From Vigna angularis (Eukaryota > Streptophyta > Magnoliopsida > Fabales > Fabaceae): a DNA stretch of 64,000 nt. A model generated the notes under the pieces. The model had not been told where the DNA came from. It was given only the letters and a program-made list of their open reading frames with translations, and did no database searches. Of the stretch, positions 27,650 to 40,138 are shown piece by piece. The translations under genes and the position numbers were made by a program. The DNA lies in the NCBI RefSeq assembly GCF_016808095.1, contig NC_068975.1, forward strand, positions 2,666,001-2,730,000, read 5' to 3'. Every line of letters starts with the position of its first letter. Position 1 is the stretch's first letter.

Positions 27650-30300
27650 GAAAAGTGATAGTATTTGAAAGTTTAACTTCTCTTATAACTGCTAGAGGAA
27701 AATATCTGAGATAGCTTTTAGCGTAATATGGAATAACGAAAGGTCTTTTAGCTTTGTCTACACTCTTCTTGGCCATAATCTTCTTGAGACACACCATGTC
27801 TCTTCATATAACCAACCTCTCGACTCTTCATTTTATGTCAGACATTTTTTCTTCAGTAAAAGTAATCTGAGGGAACAACCGTTAAACTTCCTTAACTTTT
27901 AAATGACAAGGAAAAGAAGCTATTTAGACTCTGTCAACTTAAATATGTGTAATAAATAAACTTTAAAGAGAAAAGTCACTTTAAAGAACTCTTTTATTTA
28001 TGAAGTACTTTTTTGGTGTAGATTTAGAATGTTAAAATATGTGATTTTGGTTTCGTTTGGGTTTTCTTGACTTGTTAGAATTAAAAGAAAAAATTAAAAT
28101 AAATAATTTTAAAATTTTATTATAGGTAATTTTTTTTATTGTAGGTAGTTACATGAATTTAAAAAAATAATTGTAAATTTTAAAGTATTCAATAATAACA
28201 TAATTAATACTAATAAGCGTGAACTAGTAATGAAATGTATATATAAAAATAATTATAAATTTGTTTAAAATACAATTTCTTTTTATTAATAATTATAAAT
28301 CATAATGATTATGATTTTATGAGTAATTAATTAAAAATACACATATAATACAACTTAAAATATATATAATTTTGTAAACATCGTATTAAAAATATTATTT
28401 TGCAGTTATTTTTAGAAACAAGAAGTTATGTAGTTATTTTGAAATTTAAAAAAAAAAGTTATTCAATTATTTGTTTTATTTAACTATAAAAAAATAAATT
28501 ATTTTTTATTTATTAAAGTAGAAAATTATCTAATTAAAATATGACACCAAAATAAGTTGTGTATCCTATCTATAAAATAAATCAGTGAAAATGCACGAGC
28601 GTGTATCAAACTTTTTTATCGTGGTAACTAAAAATAAATATTTATTTCTTATCATAATTAATAAAATGAAAAGTATTATTGTATTTTAAAATAAATTTAT
28701 TCATAGGAAGTATGTAGAAATCATTTTTATGATTTTTATCAAAGATAGTCTTTTATTATAAGTTAATTGAGTTTCAAAGGAGTAATCATAACATTTAAGG
28801 GATAAAATAATAAAATAAAATATATTGATAAGGCTGATCAGGAATTCTGTACGATAAAAATGATAGCTATAAAATGGTTACGAAGTATTATATAGATATA
28901 AATAATTATGATGGCAATGGACACATGTATCCATGTCCACTCTTTTTTATAATAATAATAATAAAAAATAAAAAAGTGTATCCTATCCTAATTATTACAA
29001 TAAAAGATATTATTAAAAATATAAAAAATATGTCCATAAAAAATAATTATAAACAAATAAGTTTCATAATTTTATAATAAGATCCAGAAAAAGTAAATAT
29101 TTAAAAAGTGGTGAGCATAAACATCATTAATTAAATTAAGAAAAGTTACATGTAAGAATTTGTTATTATGGATAATGAACATATTTGATTCTTGTTGTCT
29201 ATATGTTTGTTTGGTTTGATGTGTTTATTTTTAAGTTGTGTGGGGGTGTGTTTAAGGTAAAATTAACAAACATATTCTTAGATTTTGTGAGTAGAAAATT
29301 AACATACTAAATAAAGTATAAAGTAGTTTAGGAAAAATTAAAATAAAATATATTATTCATGAACTTATCAACCATAAAGATAATTTTATTTTTATTATAT
29401 TATGAAAATTATGAGTTAAGGATTAGGTATGCCTCCTAATTATGTTAAGGTAGAAATCCTAAGCATTAGAAAAAAGAAAAAGAAACATTGAAGGTGTTGT
29501 GAAAGTGAGTTTGATTGAGTGAAAAATGTTTGTAAGAGCTTGGAGGTGTTGTAGAAGAACATTATTTATTCAAAGAAAAGGCTTAGCGGGAAACTAGGTA
29601 AGGGGAATTATCCTTATTGTTACCAATAAGTTAGATCAAAGTGTTAAAAGATATTGACGATGAAATACTGAAAGATTTGAAGAACCATTTACATGTTTGG
29701 ATGAAATTCATTTGTAACTTATTAAATATTATTTAGCCAATTGCGCTACTGTAAACTAGGAGTGGTGAAACTCATTAACTTATTAAGTTAGTGGAACCCT
29801 TTAAAAGTATTTAAAAGAGAACTGGAAGCTCAAGTTGAGTGAATCATTATAAAATGAGCTTATCTCTTCTCTCTTTTTACTGTGTTTTTAAACGCTTTTA
29901 AAAATCCTTAAGTACTATTTGCAGACAATCCAACTCCTGCAAACAACGTCTAACACTATTTGCAAAAAGTTTTCAAATTTTATTCAAACTCTTTTTTTTA
30001 GAGTTTTCCTTTTATTTTATAATCAACTGTCAAAATTTTAGTTCAATCCAACAATTAATGAAACATGTTACTTGATTTTATCAAGACAATTTAGTAACAA
30101 AAAAGCAAGGTGGTGTTGAGCGCCCAATGCCATAACCCATGTAGCTCACTAACTTTTAAGTGTCCAACGGTCCCAAAGTGGCGCCTGACGCTTTGGTCCA
30201 TTAGAGCTTGCTGTTTTGGGTTTTCCGCTTAGAGCCCAATGGTTGTATGGTATCGCCCAATGCTATTGAAGATATAAAAGAGTTTTAACATTATTTAAAC
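27650..30300. other. AT-rich intergenic region
   Basis: Very AT-rich sequence upstream of the helicase gene. No convincing coding region, RNA gene or bounded transposon is seen. Near 30110-30290 a GC-richer stretch with GCGCCCAATG-type repeats may be an LTR fragment. Confidence 0.5.
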
Positions 30301-30407
30301 TAGTTCATTAAGGCAATGGGTTAAAGGATTTTCAAACTTATATGGTGCTCTACTTTCTCATTTCTAATGTGGGACTTAAACTCACATTTGGAATCCTAAA
30401 TACTATT

Positions 30408-30559
30408 TGTTGGGTCTATGAGGAGGTTCACTGAGGATGACACCACTCTTTATCCAAAACCTTAAGACAATGAGTTAATGAATCTTCAACCTTATATGGT
30501 ATTTTACTTTTTCATTTCTATCCAATATGAGACTTAGACTCACACTTGGAATCCTAACA
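30408..30559 (-). mobile_element. Solo LTR of a TRIM-like retroelement
   Basis: On the minus strand it runs from TGTTAGGATTCCAAGTGTGA to CCCAACA, with TG...CA-type ends, and is similar to 39644-39839. Just before it on the + strand (30320-30400) is a partial second copy ending TTTGGAATCCTAA. The copies are diverged. A clean target-site duplication was not found. Confidence 0.6.
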
Positions 30560-32468
30560 TATTTAAGTTATTTCAATATTTTCTTATATCATACAGGCTC
30601 ATTCTTTTTCAAAAATGTAAATATCCTAATGCACTAATAATTTGTTTTTCATCTCATCTCTTTATAAAAAATGCACTCCAATTACTTAATTCAACACAAG
30701 AAAAAACAACTCAATAGAACAACTCAAAAATCATCCCATCCAAGACAATCACAAATATTTAGCACAACCTTATCATTAAAAGAAATCAAATCATGGATTC
30801 CAACATGAATAAATAAAAAACATCTAAAAACAAAAATCAAACAATCAACCAAACTTCAAAGGTTCTCGTCACATGCATTTCATTGTTATCAAAACCTTAA
30901 AACAATTGTATTTTAGAATCTTTACTAATTTCCTTACCTGAAGACAATTTATTATCAAACAAATATTTAAGGTTAAAAAATAGTGCTACCTCAAATTAGA
31001 AACATATATAAATGTATAAACTAAACCAAAATTTATTACATAGTAAATTAAGTTGAGAAGATCGCTCTTCTCAACTGTCTTTATTAAGGTTGATGATTAA
31101 AACATTATAAAAATAAAAAAAGTTAATAAAATAAATAAAAACTAACTTTATAAAATTGATGGATTCAAAATATTCCTTTTTACTCTTTTTAATCTAACTG
31201 TTGTATGATTAATTTCTAAAATAGATGTGATTAGCGGAAAAAATTAAAAAAAAAAACACTATGGGCGGTGCACACGAAAGGTATGAGAGGGATGAAGGTT
31301 TTATCTTTTCTTTCTTATTCTTATCACTATTATTATATTATATTATTATATAATATTATATTATTAAAACTTTAACTATCTTACAAAGTCATTGATTTAT
31401 ATATATATTATTCTCCCTTACCATAAGAACTGTTCATCTTTTAACGAAACAAAAAAGTATTAGATTTTATAGAATTCTCATTATGAACAATCATTCACTT
31501 TGTATTAATATTCAGGACTCTATTAAACTACGAATGAAGGATGGTGGAGAATATTTAGATTAAATCGAAATCGTTTACTGAAAAAACCTATAAACCGTGT
31601 ATTAAAAAGATTAAAAGAAAAAAAAAGTATCTTTTATCCAGCTAAATTTAGGGTATCTACTCTAAATTTGGGCAATGGTTTAATATGCAACAATTAATTA
31701 TGTACAGAAAAGGAAAGGTGTGAAGAATGGTGAACCATGTTTTTTGCCCTACTTTTACTCTTGTGAGAGTTATTGAAGACACATCTAGCTTCAAATACCT
31801 CATTTCCATTGAACCCTCTTTGTAGAAGGGACATTTTAACATTGCTCTAAAAGTTCTAACTCAACACCCATTTGACATGAAAGTTCCCACCCTCCTTACT
31901 AGGGCATAGACATCTCCAAAAGGTGTTAAAGAAGCAAACAATTTCTTGAAAATCCCAATTCCAAGAGTCAAGTTCACAACTTCAATCACTCATGGAAGGA
32001 AGGGAGGTAAGCTTGTCAATGAATATTGTGCTGGATTTTGGCTGGGAGGCTAGAACTTCTTTTTCAAAAAATTTAAAGTATTACTCATATATATTTTTTA
32101 TCACCCATTTCAAATTAATCGTTTTTACAACAATAAATGGTTAATGGAACAAATAAATAGACCAGATTTAGGATCATCATTACCATTTACTTGTGTATAA
32201 AAATGCATGCACGATATATACTTTCATTTCAAGTGGAAAACTTCTACTCCTTCCTTCCTTCTCTTTTTACTATCCAATTTTTAGAAGATTTTTATTTATT
32301 TATTTATTTATATGTCCTTTGTAGAGATCAGTATAATTTTAATTATTATTTTAATAATTGTGTTCTCACTTTTCATTTAATCTCTAAATAATTTGCATTT
32401 ATATGTATTATTAAAATAGAAATAATATACACACTCATGAAAATATCAGAATGAAAAAAAAATATTAT

Positions 32469-32471
<3 letters not shown>
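30560..32471. other. AT-rich intergenic region
   Basis: No gene or bounded repeat could be supported. Short frames (for example 31657-31842 on the minus strand) have no recognisable domain. Confidence 0.45.

Positions 32472-32546
<75 letters not shown>
32472..32546. repeat. AT microsatellite followed by ATGT repeats
   Basis: About 63 bp of alternating AT, then three GTAT tetranucleotides. Reading frames through it are artefacts. Confidence 0.95.
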
Positions 32547-33358
32547 AAAGGGCTTGCTTTGTTTGGAAAAGAAAATTGATAGATAAAAATTTCTACAATT
32601 TTCATGTTCCAATCTTGGTCTTTTTATACTTTATAGCATTTTTATTATGACAGTGCCCTATCTTTGGACAGATAGGAAAAGTGAAATATATCATATAGTT
32701 CGTGAATATAATACAAGTGGTACTCTTAATTAACTAAAAAAAAAATACATATTTGACTTTCATTGAACTTTTTCATTATTGGTATAATATTTTTATTTCA
32801 GAAAATTAAAATATTAATATGGGCTTTATGAATTTATATTTTCAATATGATAAAGACAATTGCTAATATAGAAAATGGCATACTATTTCATCAATTGTTG
32901 ATATAATGTATTGTATCACTAATGTATATTAGCAATGAATGCTTAAGTTAATGTCATTTTTACTTTAAAATTAATATTTTCAGGGTTCTACTGTACTTCC
33001 TTTTAATTTTATGTCTCTACATCATACCATTACATTACTAATTACTAATAGTGGTAATTTTTATTTTTATTTTAAATTTAATTTCACTAAATGTCTAACC
33101 AAACTTTCTCTCCATGCAGCAAGGTTCCCTCTCAGTACACATGACCTTATCACCATGTTGTGGAGTATCATAGAAAATAAACAAACTCAAAACATGGGAA
33201 TGTTTCCCATTAAAACTTGGTCAATAAACTTTTTAGAATGAGAAATGAATCCCATTTTAGCTTTTTTATTCTTGTTCACTTAACCAAATTACATAAACTT
33301 CCAGCAATAATATTAATTAATAAGGAGCATACGTTCTTCTTCTTATTATGTCTTGAGC
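32547..33358. other. AT-rich region upstream of the NOI-like gene
   Basis: No recognisable coding region. It may contain distal promoter or, if the gene has an upstream first exon, untranslated or intronic sequence. Confidence 0.4.
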
Positions 33359-33410
33359 TTGTGTTGGTTGATGTGCATTGATTAATTAAGGGGGGCATTA
33401 ACCAATACAA
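33359..33410. repeat. Imperfect hairpin, copy 1
   Basis: Left arm TTGTGTTGGTTGATG (33359-33373) pairs with right arm CATTAACCAATACAA (33396-33410) in 13 of 15 positions, around a loop ending GGGGGG. A close second copy lies at 33600-33645. Confidence 0.75.
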
Positions 33411-33599
33411 GGCCATGATGATTGAACCTTATTAGCTTACACATAAATTTAAATTTTAAGCAACTAATAATAAAGCTTTTTCACATTAAATTATATAATC
33501 CACTAATTTTATAGTTGTAGAAGTCGATTATTCAATTTCTTATAAACGTTTATAGATAAATAAATCTATATATGTTAGAGTTTGATAGAAACCTTGAAC

Positions 33600-33645
33600 T
33601 TGTATTGGTTAATGTGCATTGATGAGGGGGTATTAACCAATACAA
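33600..33645. repeat. Imperfect hairpin, copy 2
   Basis: Left arm TTGTATTGGTTAATG (33600-33614) pairs with right arm TATTAACCAATACAA (33631-33645) in 14 of 15 positions. The bases before the left arm (CCTTGAAC) also match copy 1 (TCTTGAGC), so the whole module is repeated 241 bp apart. It ends about 125 bp before the NOI-like ATG. Confidence 0.78.
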
Positions 33646-33698
33646 TTCAAAGGGATTCAATAACTTTATTTTCTCTCTAATTCATATCAATGCACTTT

Positions 33699-33708
33699 GT
33701 ATATATAT
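33699..33708 (+). promoter_or_regulatory. Candidate TATA box of the NOI-like gene
   Basis: GTATATATAT lies about 65-72 bp before the ATG at 33771. If real, it supports that ATG as the start. The sequence just before the ATG (a T-rich stretch ending in TATGCAG) also looks like a splice acceptor, so an upstream first exon remains possible. Confidence 0.35.
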
Positions 33709-33770
33709 GCATTTTTAAAAACTGAGAAAGAAAGTTACTAAAATGATCCTATTTTTCATTATTTGAATGT

Positions 33771-34091
33771 ATGCAGAGAAAACCTACAAAGATGTCTGTG
33801 CCTCAATTTGGAGGGTGGGAACATAAGGCAGCAGGAGTGCCCACTGATTATTCAATGGTGTTCAGTCAAGCTAGGGCAAATAGAAAGACTCAGAAAACTG
33901 ATTTAGCTGAAGTCAAACGTTTAAGCCTTGGAAATGAAAGGGATAACCTAAATGGCAACCATCGTCATGGAAATGGACATGGTCATACACATGGTGGTCA
34001 TACACATACACATGAACATGGGCATGCACATGGACCTGGACCTAGTCATAGGCATGATAAGGAAGATCCACCTTTCACAGTGAGTCCTTAA
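33771..34091 (+). CDS. RIN4/NOI-like protein with histidine-rich tail
   Basis: RIN4/NOI proteins are small membrane-associated regulators of plant immunity, and many carry the site cut by the bacterial effector AvrRpt2. The 106-residue frame has VPQFGGW at residues 10-16, matching the VPxFGxW cleavage motif, followed by the NOI-domain continuation TDYSMVFSQARANRK (25-39). Residues 64-95 contain 13 histidines among Gly and Thr, which could bind metal ions; this is inference. No C-terminal cysteine cluster for palmitoylation is present. The frame ends FTVSP-stop, but ACA followed by GTGAGT at 34079-34084 is a good splice donor, so the true C-terminus may lie in a further exon I could not find. 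The 5' end is likewise uncertain, because TATGCAG at 33769-33775 resembles an acceptor. Family is confident, exact ends are not. Confidence 0.8.
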   Translation: MQRKPTKMSVPQFGGWEHKAAGVPTDYSMVFSQARANRKTQKTDLAEVKRLSLGNERDNLNGNHRHGNGHGHTHGGHTHTHEHGHAHGPGPSHRHDKEDPPFTVSP

Positions 34092-34692
34092 TTCTTGGTT
34101 ACTTTACTATTAAAGTTAGTTTATCATTTAGGTTTATTATTACTCTTTGAAATTTTCTTCTCAAGAATTTGACTTTCCAATTATTGTGTTATCTATGTTT
34201 TTTTTTTTCTCCTTTTTTACAAATATTACACCTAGTTTTGATCCATGCCCCCTTAATCAATGCACATGGATCAAAATAGGGTGTAATGTTTTCAAAACTA
34301 ACAAATGCAAAATAATTTTCCCTTTTTTCTATGTTACAATCTCAGAAAAAAATCCTCTTGACCCCAATATGATATAGTTTATGGACACTACAATAAATTA
34401 CAAACCATAAATATAGAAATAAAAGGTACAGAAAAGGAAATGAAGAGATGTGTATAAGTTAAGGCAGAATGTTCGAAGGTAACAAAACAAAATATAGTAT
34501 GATTACCTCACTAAAAAAATGTCAAGTCCTATTAACTTCTATCAAAACAGGCTAGAAATCATTGCTACATTTGGGTGGATTAAAAAGCTACAAAAATGAG
34601 AGAAAAAAAAGAAAAAAATATTCTAATTTTTTCTTTGAAAAATTAACTTAAATTTAAAAATTGAGATAAGAAAATGTAGTATATTTAAATAT
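34092..34692. other. Downstream of the NOI-like gene
   Basis: T-rich then A-rich sequence. I looked for a final exon encoding a cysteine-rich tail and did not find one. The 76-codon frame 34147-34377 has no recognisable domain. Confidence 0.4.
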
Positions 34693-35061
34693 GGATTAAA
34701 TATGTTTTTAGTCCATATAAACTTATACACAATTGGAATTCCTTCCTATCTCAAGCTTTGATAAATTTTGGTCTCCAAACTTTAAATATAAATGGATACA
34801 ATTCTCTTAACCTAACAACATTAACTCTTTTCCTTAAATGATGTTTTGGACTTATATTTGAGTTGTTTATACTATTTGATATATTTTAATTAACTCTAAT
34901 GTCAACTTTAAACATCATTTAACACATAAAAAAGTAATTGTGTTAAAAGAACTATATTCATTCACTTTTAAAGTTTGGAGACTAAAATATATCAAATTTA
35001 GGACAATAACGAATTCCAATTTCACGTATAAGTGTAGGGACTAAAAAATCATATTTAACCT
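34693..35061. mobile_element. MULE-type MITE, 369 bp
   Basis: The ends GGATTAAATATGTTTTTAGT (34693) and, read from the other side, AGGTTAAATATGATTTTTTAGT are long imperfect inverted repeats, and inverted similarity continues inward (TTGGAATTC near both ends). The 9-bp duplication TTTAAATAT occurs at 34684-34692 and 35062-35070. The GGTTAAATATGTTTTTAGTC type of terminus is very common in legume genomes. No coding capacity. Confidence 0.85.
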
Positions 35062-35070
35062 TTTAAATAT

Positions 35071-36214
35071 CTATTGAGAAGAAATATTCAAGAAAAAACT
35101 ATAAATCAATATTTAAGAAAAGAAAAGAGTAATAACAAAGTTATGAAGAAGAAGAGAATACTTTCTTATTGCTAACAAAATCATAACCTATAAAATTGAA
35201 AATTCTAATATAACAAGTTATCAATCCTATAATTCGTTATCCTATTGCACATAAATAATGAAAGATGATGGAATAAATATAAACACTTACTCTACTTAGC
35301 TAGATGTCAAGGCACAATATTTCCATCACCAAAAGCTAAATGAACAAGTTGAGTTAACTTCAAGTCATATAACCCTCTAGTTAGGATGATGAACATTTTC
35401 CATTACAAAATTACTATAGTCTTAATAGTTGGATTAACATTTATGTAGGTTGAAACGGAACTGAGAAAATTACCTTGACTATTCCAGAAGATATCACCAT
35501 AAGAGACATTATTAGAGTTACCATAAGAAGCACCATTTGTATTCCTTTTAGTAAAAATTGCTAAAGAAGGAAACCAATTGGCTTCAGTTATCCTTAGTGC
35601 AAAAGAAGGATAAATAAGAATTTAAAGAATAGAAAATCATTCATATCATTACATTTACATAATCTCCCTTAGAAGAAAACTTCAAATTTACTTTAGAAAA
35701 CATTGCCACAGGACAAATTTGTTATCAAACTGGAGATAATTTTTCATTTTCCAAGTCATCCAAACGATTTAGATCACAATAGAACTCACTATACTCATCA
35801 TGAGGTTTGCATTCATGAAATCCAACAAATTTGAACTACTAAATTTAAGCCTCAAAAGGATAATAAAAAATAAATTTTTATTTTCTTCATCTTTACCATA
35901 AAAATTGAAAGAATATACCATTTAAAGACCACTTTTATACACAAATAGTCATTAATAGGTATCCTATTATCTATCAGACTCCAAAAAAAGAAAGAACAGT
36001 GTGGAAGATGGCTTAAGACCAAAATGTTTTATATCTTCAATTTTTTGTTGGATGGTCGTACACATACAACAAAGACAAATTAAAAGAAAAACACCATTCT
36101 TAGCTAGTTTTCAAAGTAGTTGTTCTTTATGAACACTCTTAGAAAGTCAAATTTTATTCTATCTTAACATTACAAAATCAACTTGTATGGTAGGTTTGCA
36201 TCCAGTTATATCCT
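35071..36214. other. AT-rich intergenic region
   Basis: No gene or bounded transposon seen. Confidence 0.4.
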
Positions 36215-36730
36215 ATATTTCAAACATTATAAAGGGTCACTAACACATCCCCTCACATCAACGTCTGAGCACCTTGATCATCGAAATACAAGGTGTAGGC
36301 TATTATGCCATATTAGAAAATAAACATTAAGTCTAACTTAACCTCAAAAAATCAGTTCATAATAAGGGTGTTACACTCACTTATCTATTATAATGTGGTT
36401 GTATATTTAGTCAATGCGAGATTTTCAAAACAACTCCTCATGTCAAGGACTAAGTATCTTATAATTTTGTCATATTTCTTATTGATGTGGAATTTATAAC
36501 ATAAGTCTTCACAATATGAACTAAACATCTCAACCATGGGGGCTCATTAGGCTTAACAAACTTTTCTCAAATAGACTTTGATACCATTTTAAAATATTGA
36601 CTTTAAGCTTAAATAAATTTCAAAAAATTGACTTGTAAGATGAGGTATACATCAACTTATATATTATAATTTAACCATATTTCTAGTTAACAAGGGATCT
36701 CTAACAAACACTTTCCTATAGAACCACGAC
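36215..36730. repeat. Dispersed repeat, tandem diverged units
   Basis: Two to three diverged units of about 200 bp. Each contains a sequence like AACTCCTCATGTCAAGGACT, a TGATACCATxTTAGAAA-like segment, AACCTCAAAAAATC, and CACTTATCTATTATAATxTGG. The same family recurs at 42640-43245. I recognise it as an abundant legume repeat type but cannot assign a transposon class. Confidence 0.55.
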
Positions 36731-37299
36731 TTTCTCATTTAAAATTATAAGTTTATGTCATATAGGTAGGGATTTTTTGAGATCATTCACCTTCAAAATC
36801 CTTTTAGTGGCAATAAGTTGATTTTTTTATCAACAAAAAAAATATATAAAAAATAATTGTACTTGAGCTACCCTAATTCATATGCAAACTTTATCTGCAA
36901 AATTAAAAGAAAAGGAAGATATCCTTAAATTCCCTAACAAAAACTACCAGCCAACAAACTAAGATGAAACATTGATCCTCATCTAAGAATCAAGGACACA
37001 ATATTTTCTTGGTGAGAGACAAAAGTAGTTAAGAAATATTAGAACAAATCACATCATATAATGATTAGAATGCAGTTGTCACATGAACAAAGTTAATATG
37101 ACTTTTTGTCGGACTCAATGTTCTTTATTGTGTTGTTACAACCATTGTTGAATTCAACCTTGCTTCCTTCTTCTTAAGCTTCTAACTCATTGTTGTATAC
37201 ACCAACTCCTAAACAACTCCATTAATGATTTGCATTTCTCCCTAGTCTATATCTATATAGAGAACAAAAACTCTAGACTATAATATCTAGGTGTTAATT

Positions 37300-39500
37300 C
37301 AAAAATTTCATAAGGAACTATGTTTGTTCATTCCTCATTCTTTTACCTGTGTTTCATTGATCAAGTTCTTTAATTATATTGTTCATGTTTGTTCCATCAT
37401 CTCAAGGTTCCTTCTCTTCTTGCACCCTCTATCTACCAGTCTCCTACATAACGTTCAATTTTCTTCTTCTTATTGTATGCATTGTCAGCCTTGCATTTTA
37501 CATTTTGGTACCGTAAAATTCCTTTCTTATATATGGGATACATACACCTACCTGAAAATGAAAAATTTTCCTTTGTGATTTTATTCTTCAACCATGCCCA
37601 AAATCTTAACTAAAATTTCCTCTACATCAAGATTAGCCTTCAGAAAGATGATATTGTTCCTCTCAAGTTCCCTAGACTTCAAATGAAAACAATCCACACC
37701 TCTTTCATATCATATTCCATTTATAGTTGAGTTTCAATATAACTAAAGAAAAAGTGACTTATAGTTTCCTTTTGGACTCCACACAGAACACAAACATCAT
37801 TTTTCAATAATACTCTTTTGCGCCTAAGAATTGTTTTGTAGGCATTTGATATAGCATGACATGCAAAATATTATGTTGATGGGATGGTTTTTACTCTCCA
37901 TAAACTATCAAAGAATTTTGAATTTTCTCCATTACAAACTCCCTACAACTTTGTGTATGCCATTTTAACCGTATACGCCTTATCTTCCACCACCAACCCG
38001 CATCCAATATCATCTCGTCCCCTTGTTAAACATTATCCTTTCAATGTCTTCTATAAGGCTTTTTCCATTCAAACCATTCTCTCTTCCAGCACATATCACA
38101 TTCCCATATATTAACTTCCCATTTCACACATTTACTTATTTTTAATTCTTATCCCCAAGCCATACATCTTCCAAAAACATTATCGTAGTTCCAACACCCA
38201 CTTTCTAGGTCATACTCTCCTCAAACTAGGTTTTCTCTTCACCTGGTCCGCATCCACCACCGAAACTTCCACGACTCACTCTTTCTTTTATGCAAGCTTC
38301 TCCATGATCCGAATTTGGACTCTAAACTATCCTTCCATAATCCTTGCCCTTCTATACCTAATTTTCATTTCCATTTATCCAAGAGTTCTACATTGAACAA
38401 CTTCATATCTTTAATCCCATGTCCTCCATCACCTTTTGGTTTACATAAGGTTGCGCATTTTACCTATGTTATTTTAATCCCATTTGCTCACCAACCCCAT
38501 AGATGTGAGGACAAATTTAGGTATGCATATTATCCCCCAACGAAGGCTAAGAGTCTTCCTTTCCACCAAGTTAATTTTTTCTTGACATTGTTCACTATTG
38601 GTTCCCAATTTTGTTTCTTGGATTTCCGCAACACTTATGCCAAGATACTTGAATGGAACATTCATTAGTCCATAATTCAAACTGATGGAGCTTATTTGTA
38701 ACTATCCCTCACCTACACCTACACCTTTTAAACTACTCTATTGGAAATTAGCCCTTAAACTTGTGGCAAGTTAAACACTTCAAAATAATTTTCACTACAC
38801 CTATATTCTTAGCTCATGCCTTACATATGAACAATCTATCATCCACAAACTACAACATATTAATGTTAATCTCTTTTCTGCTTATTGTTATTCCTTCTAA
38901 GTATGCCTGAAAACTATTATGCCACTATTAGAAACAAGAAAGGTGTGGGTGGATCACCTTGTTTAAGTCCTTTTGCTGGAATAAACTCCTAAGTTGGATT
39001 ATTGATAACAAGGACTGAAGTTGTAGAGGATTGAAGACAAGCTCTTATCAAAGTAATAAACTTATAATAGAATATTAATTTTCCCACCATATAGTAGAAA
39101 GCAATCCATTTTCATTGAGTCATATGCTTTTCAAAATACAATTTGACTATTGTACATTGTTTTCTATTATATTACACTTCTTTAATTACTTCGTTAACAA
39201 CTATAACACTATCAAGTGAACCTCTATGCTTAAGAAAGCATATTGTGTACCATCAATTATTTTAGTTAGAATCTTCTTAAGTTTGTTAGATAATATTTTA
39301 GATATTATCTTATATACACACCCACTAATGAAATGGACTTCAATTCATGTAAGCATATAAGGTTTTCTAATCTTGGTATTAGGATATAATAAAGGCATTA
39401 TACCTCTTTTTTGGATAGAGTTATTTGACTAAAATTCATTTATAACTTATACGACGTCTTGTTTCAAGATTTCCCCTCTCCCAACATCCAACACAACTTA
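37300..39500 (-). pseudogene. Decayed LINE (non-LTR retrotransposon) reverse transcriptase
   Basis: Reading the minus strand in shifting frames gives reverse-transcriptase landmarks in the correct order: YKIISKILSNKLKKIL (about 39300), AFLKHRGSLDSVIVVNE, LIRACLQSSTTSVLV, GLKQGDPPTPF (about 38950), the catalytic box FVDD (38838-38849), VPFKYLGISV with a LINE-type continuation (38474-38680), and a C-terminal zinc-ribbon-like CVLCGVQKETISHFF (about 37730-37790). Stops and frameshifts are frequent. The 5' part appears displaced by the LTR composite at 39644-40457. It cannot encode an active protein. Confidence 0.82.
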
Positions 39501-39643
39501 TGACTATTTAGTTGTTTCATGTATACTATTTACTTCCATGTTCTATTTTCATGGTGAATAGTTATTCATCACTACACTTGCTATGCTTTCTTTTTTCCAT
39601 ACACCAAACACTACTAAGAAACCTTGACCTTTGATGTACATTT

Positions 39644-39839
39644 TGTTGGGTTTATCAAGGAAGGGGTTCACCGGGGAGACATAGTACCAATGAGATATGA
39701 GTCCAACCATATACAGGATTGACACCACTCTTTACCCAAAACCTTAAGGCAATGAGTTAATTGGTGTTTCATCTTATAGTGCTCTACTTTCTCATTTCTA
39801 TCCAATGTGAGACTTAGACTCACACTTGGATTCCCAACA
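39644..39839 (-). mobile_element. TRIM-like 3' LTR, 196 bp
   Basis: On the minus strand it runs from TGTTGGGAATCCAAGTGTGA to AAACCCAACA, and a purine run (CTTGAGGGGGAGAT, 39840-39852) precedes it as a polypurine tract should. A second, partial copy of the LTR end lies at about 40003-40105 (GGTGTCAATCCCTTATATGG through CGATACACCCAAC). The short internal region (39853-40002) has no coding capacity, as expected of TRIMs. The left flank is CATTT. Confidence 0.65.
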
Positions 39840-40138
39840 ATCTCCCCCTCAAGGGTGAGTCCCTTCCACATAGGTACACTCTCCCTCCAGCGGAAACATT
39901 CCCAACCAACCACAACCATGAGTAGCCCTTTCCAACCCCGTTCATCTTAACGAAATTCGTTTGAGCCGGTCACCAAGACAAACTATCGACTTTGATACTA
40001 GAGTTGGGTGTATCGAGGAGGGGGTTCACCAGGAGAGACACAAACACCAATTATAGCTGAGCTCAACCATATAAGGGATTGACACCACTCTCTATTTTTC
40101 TCTCTCTCGGTACTCAGAGCATAAAGCTCTGATACCAC

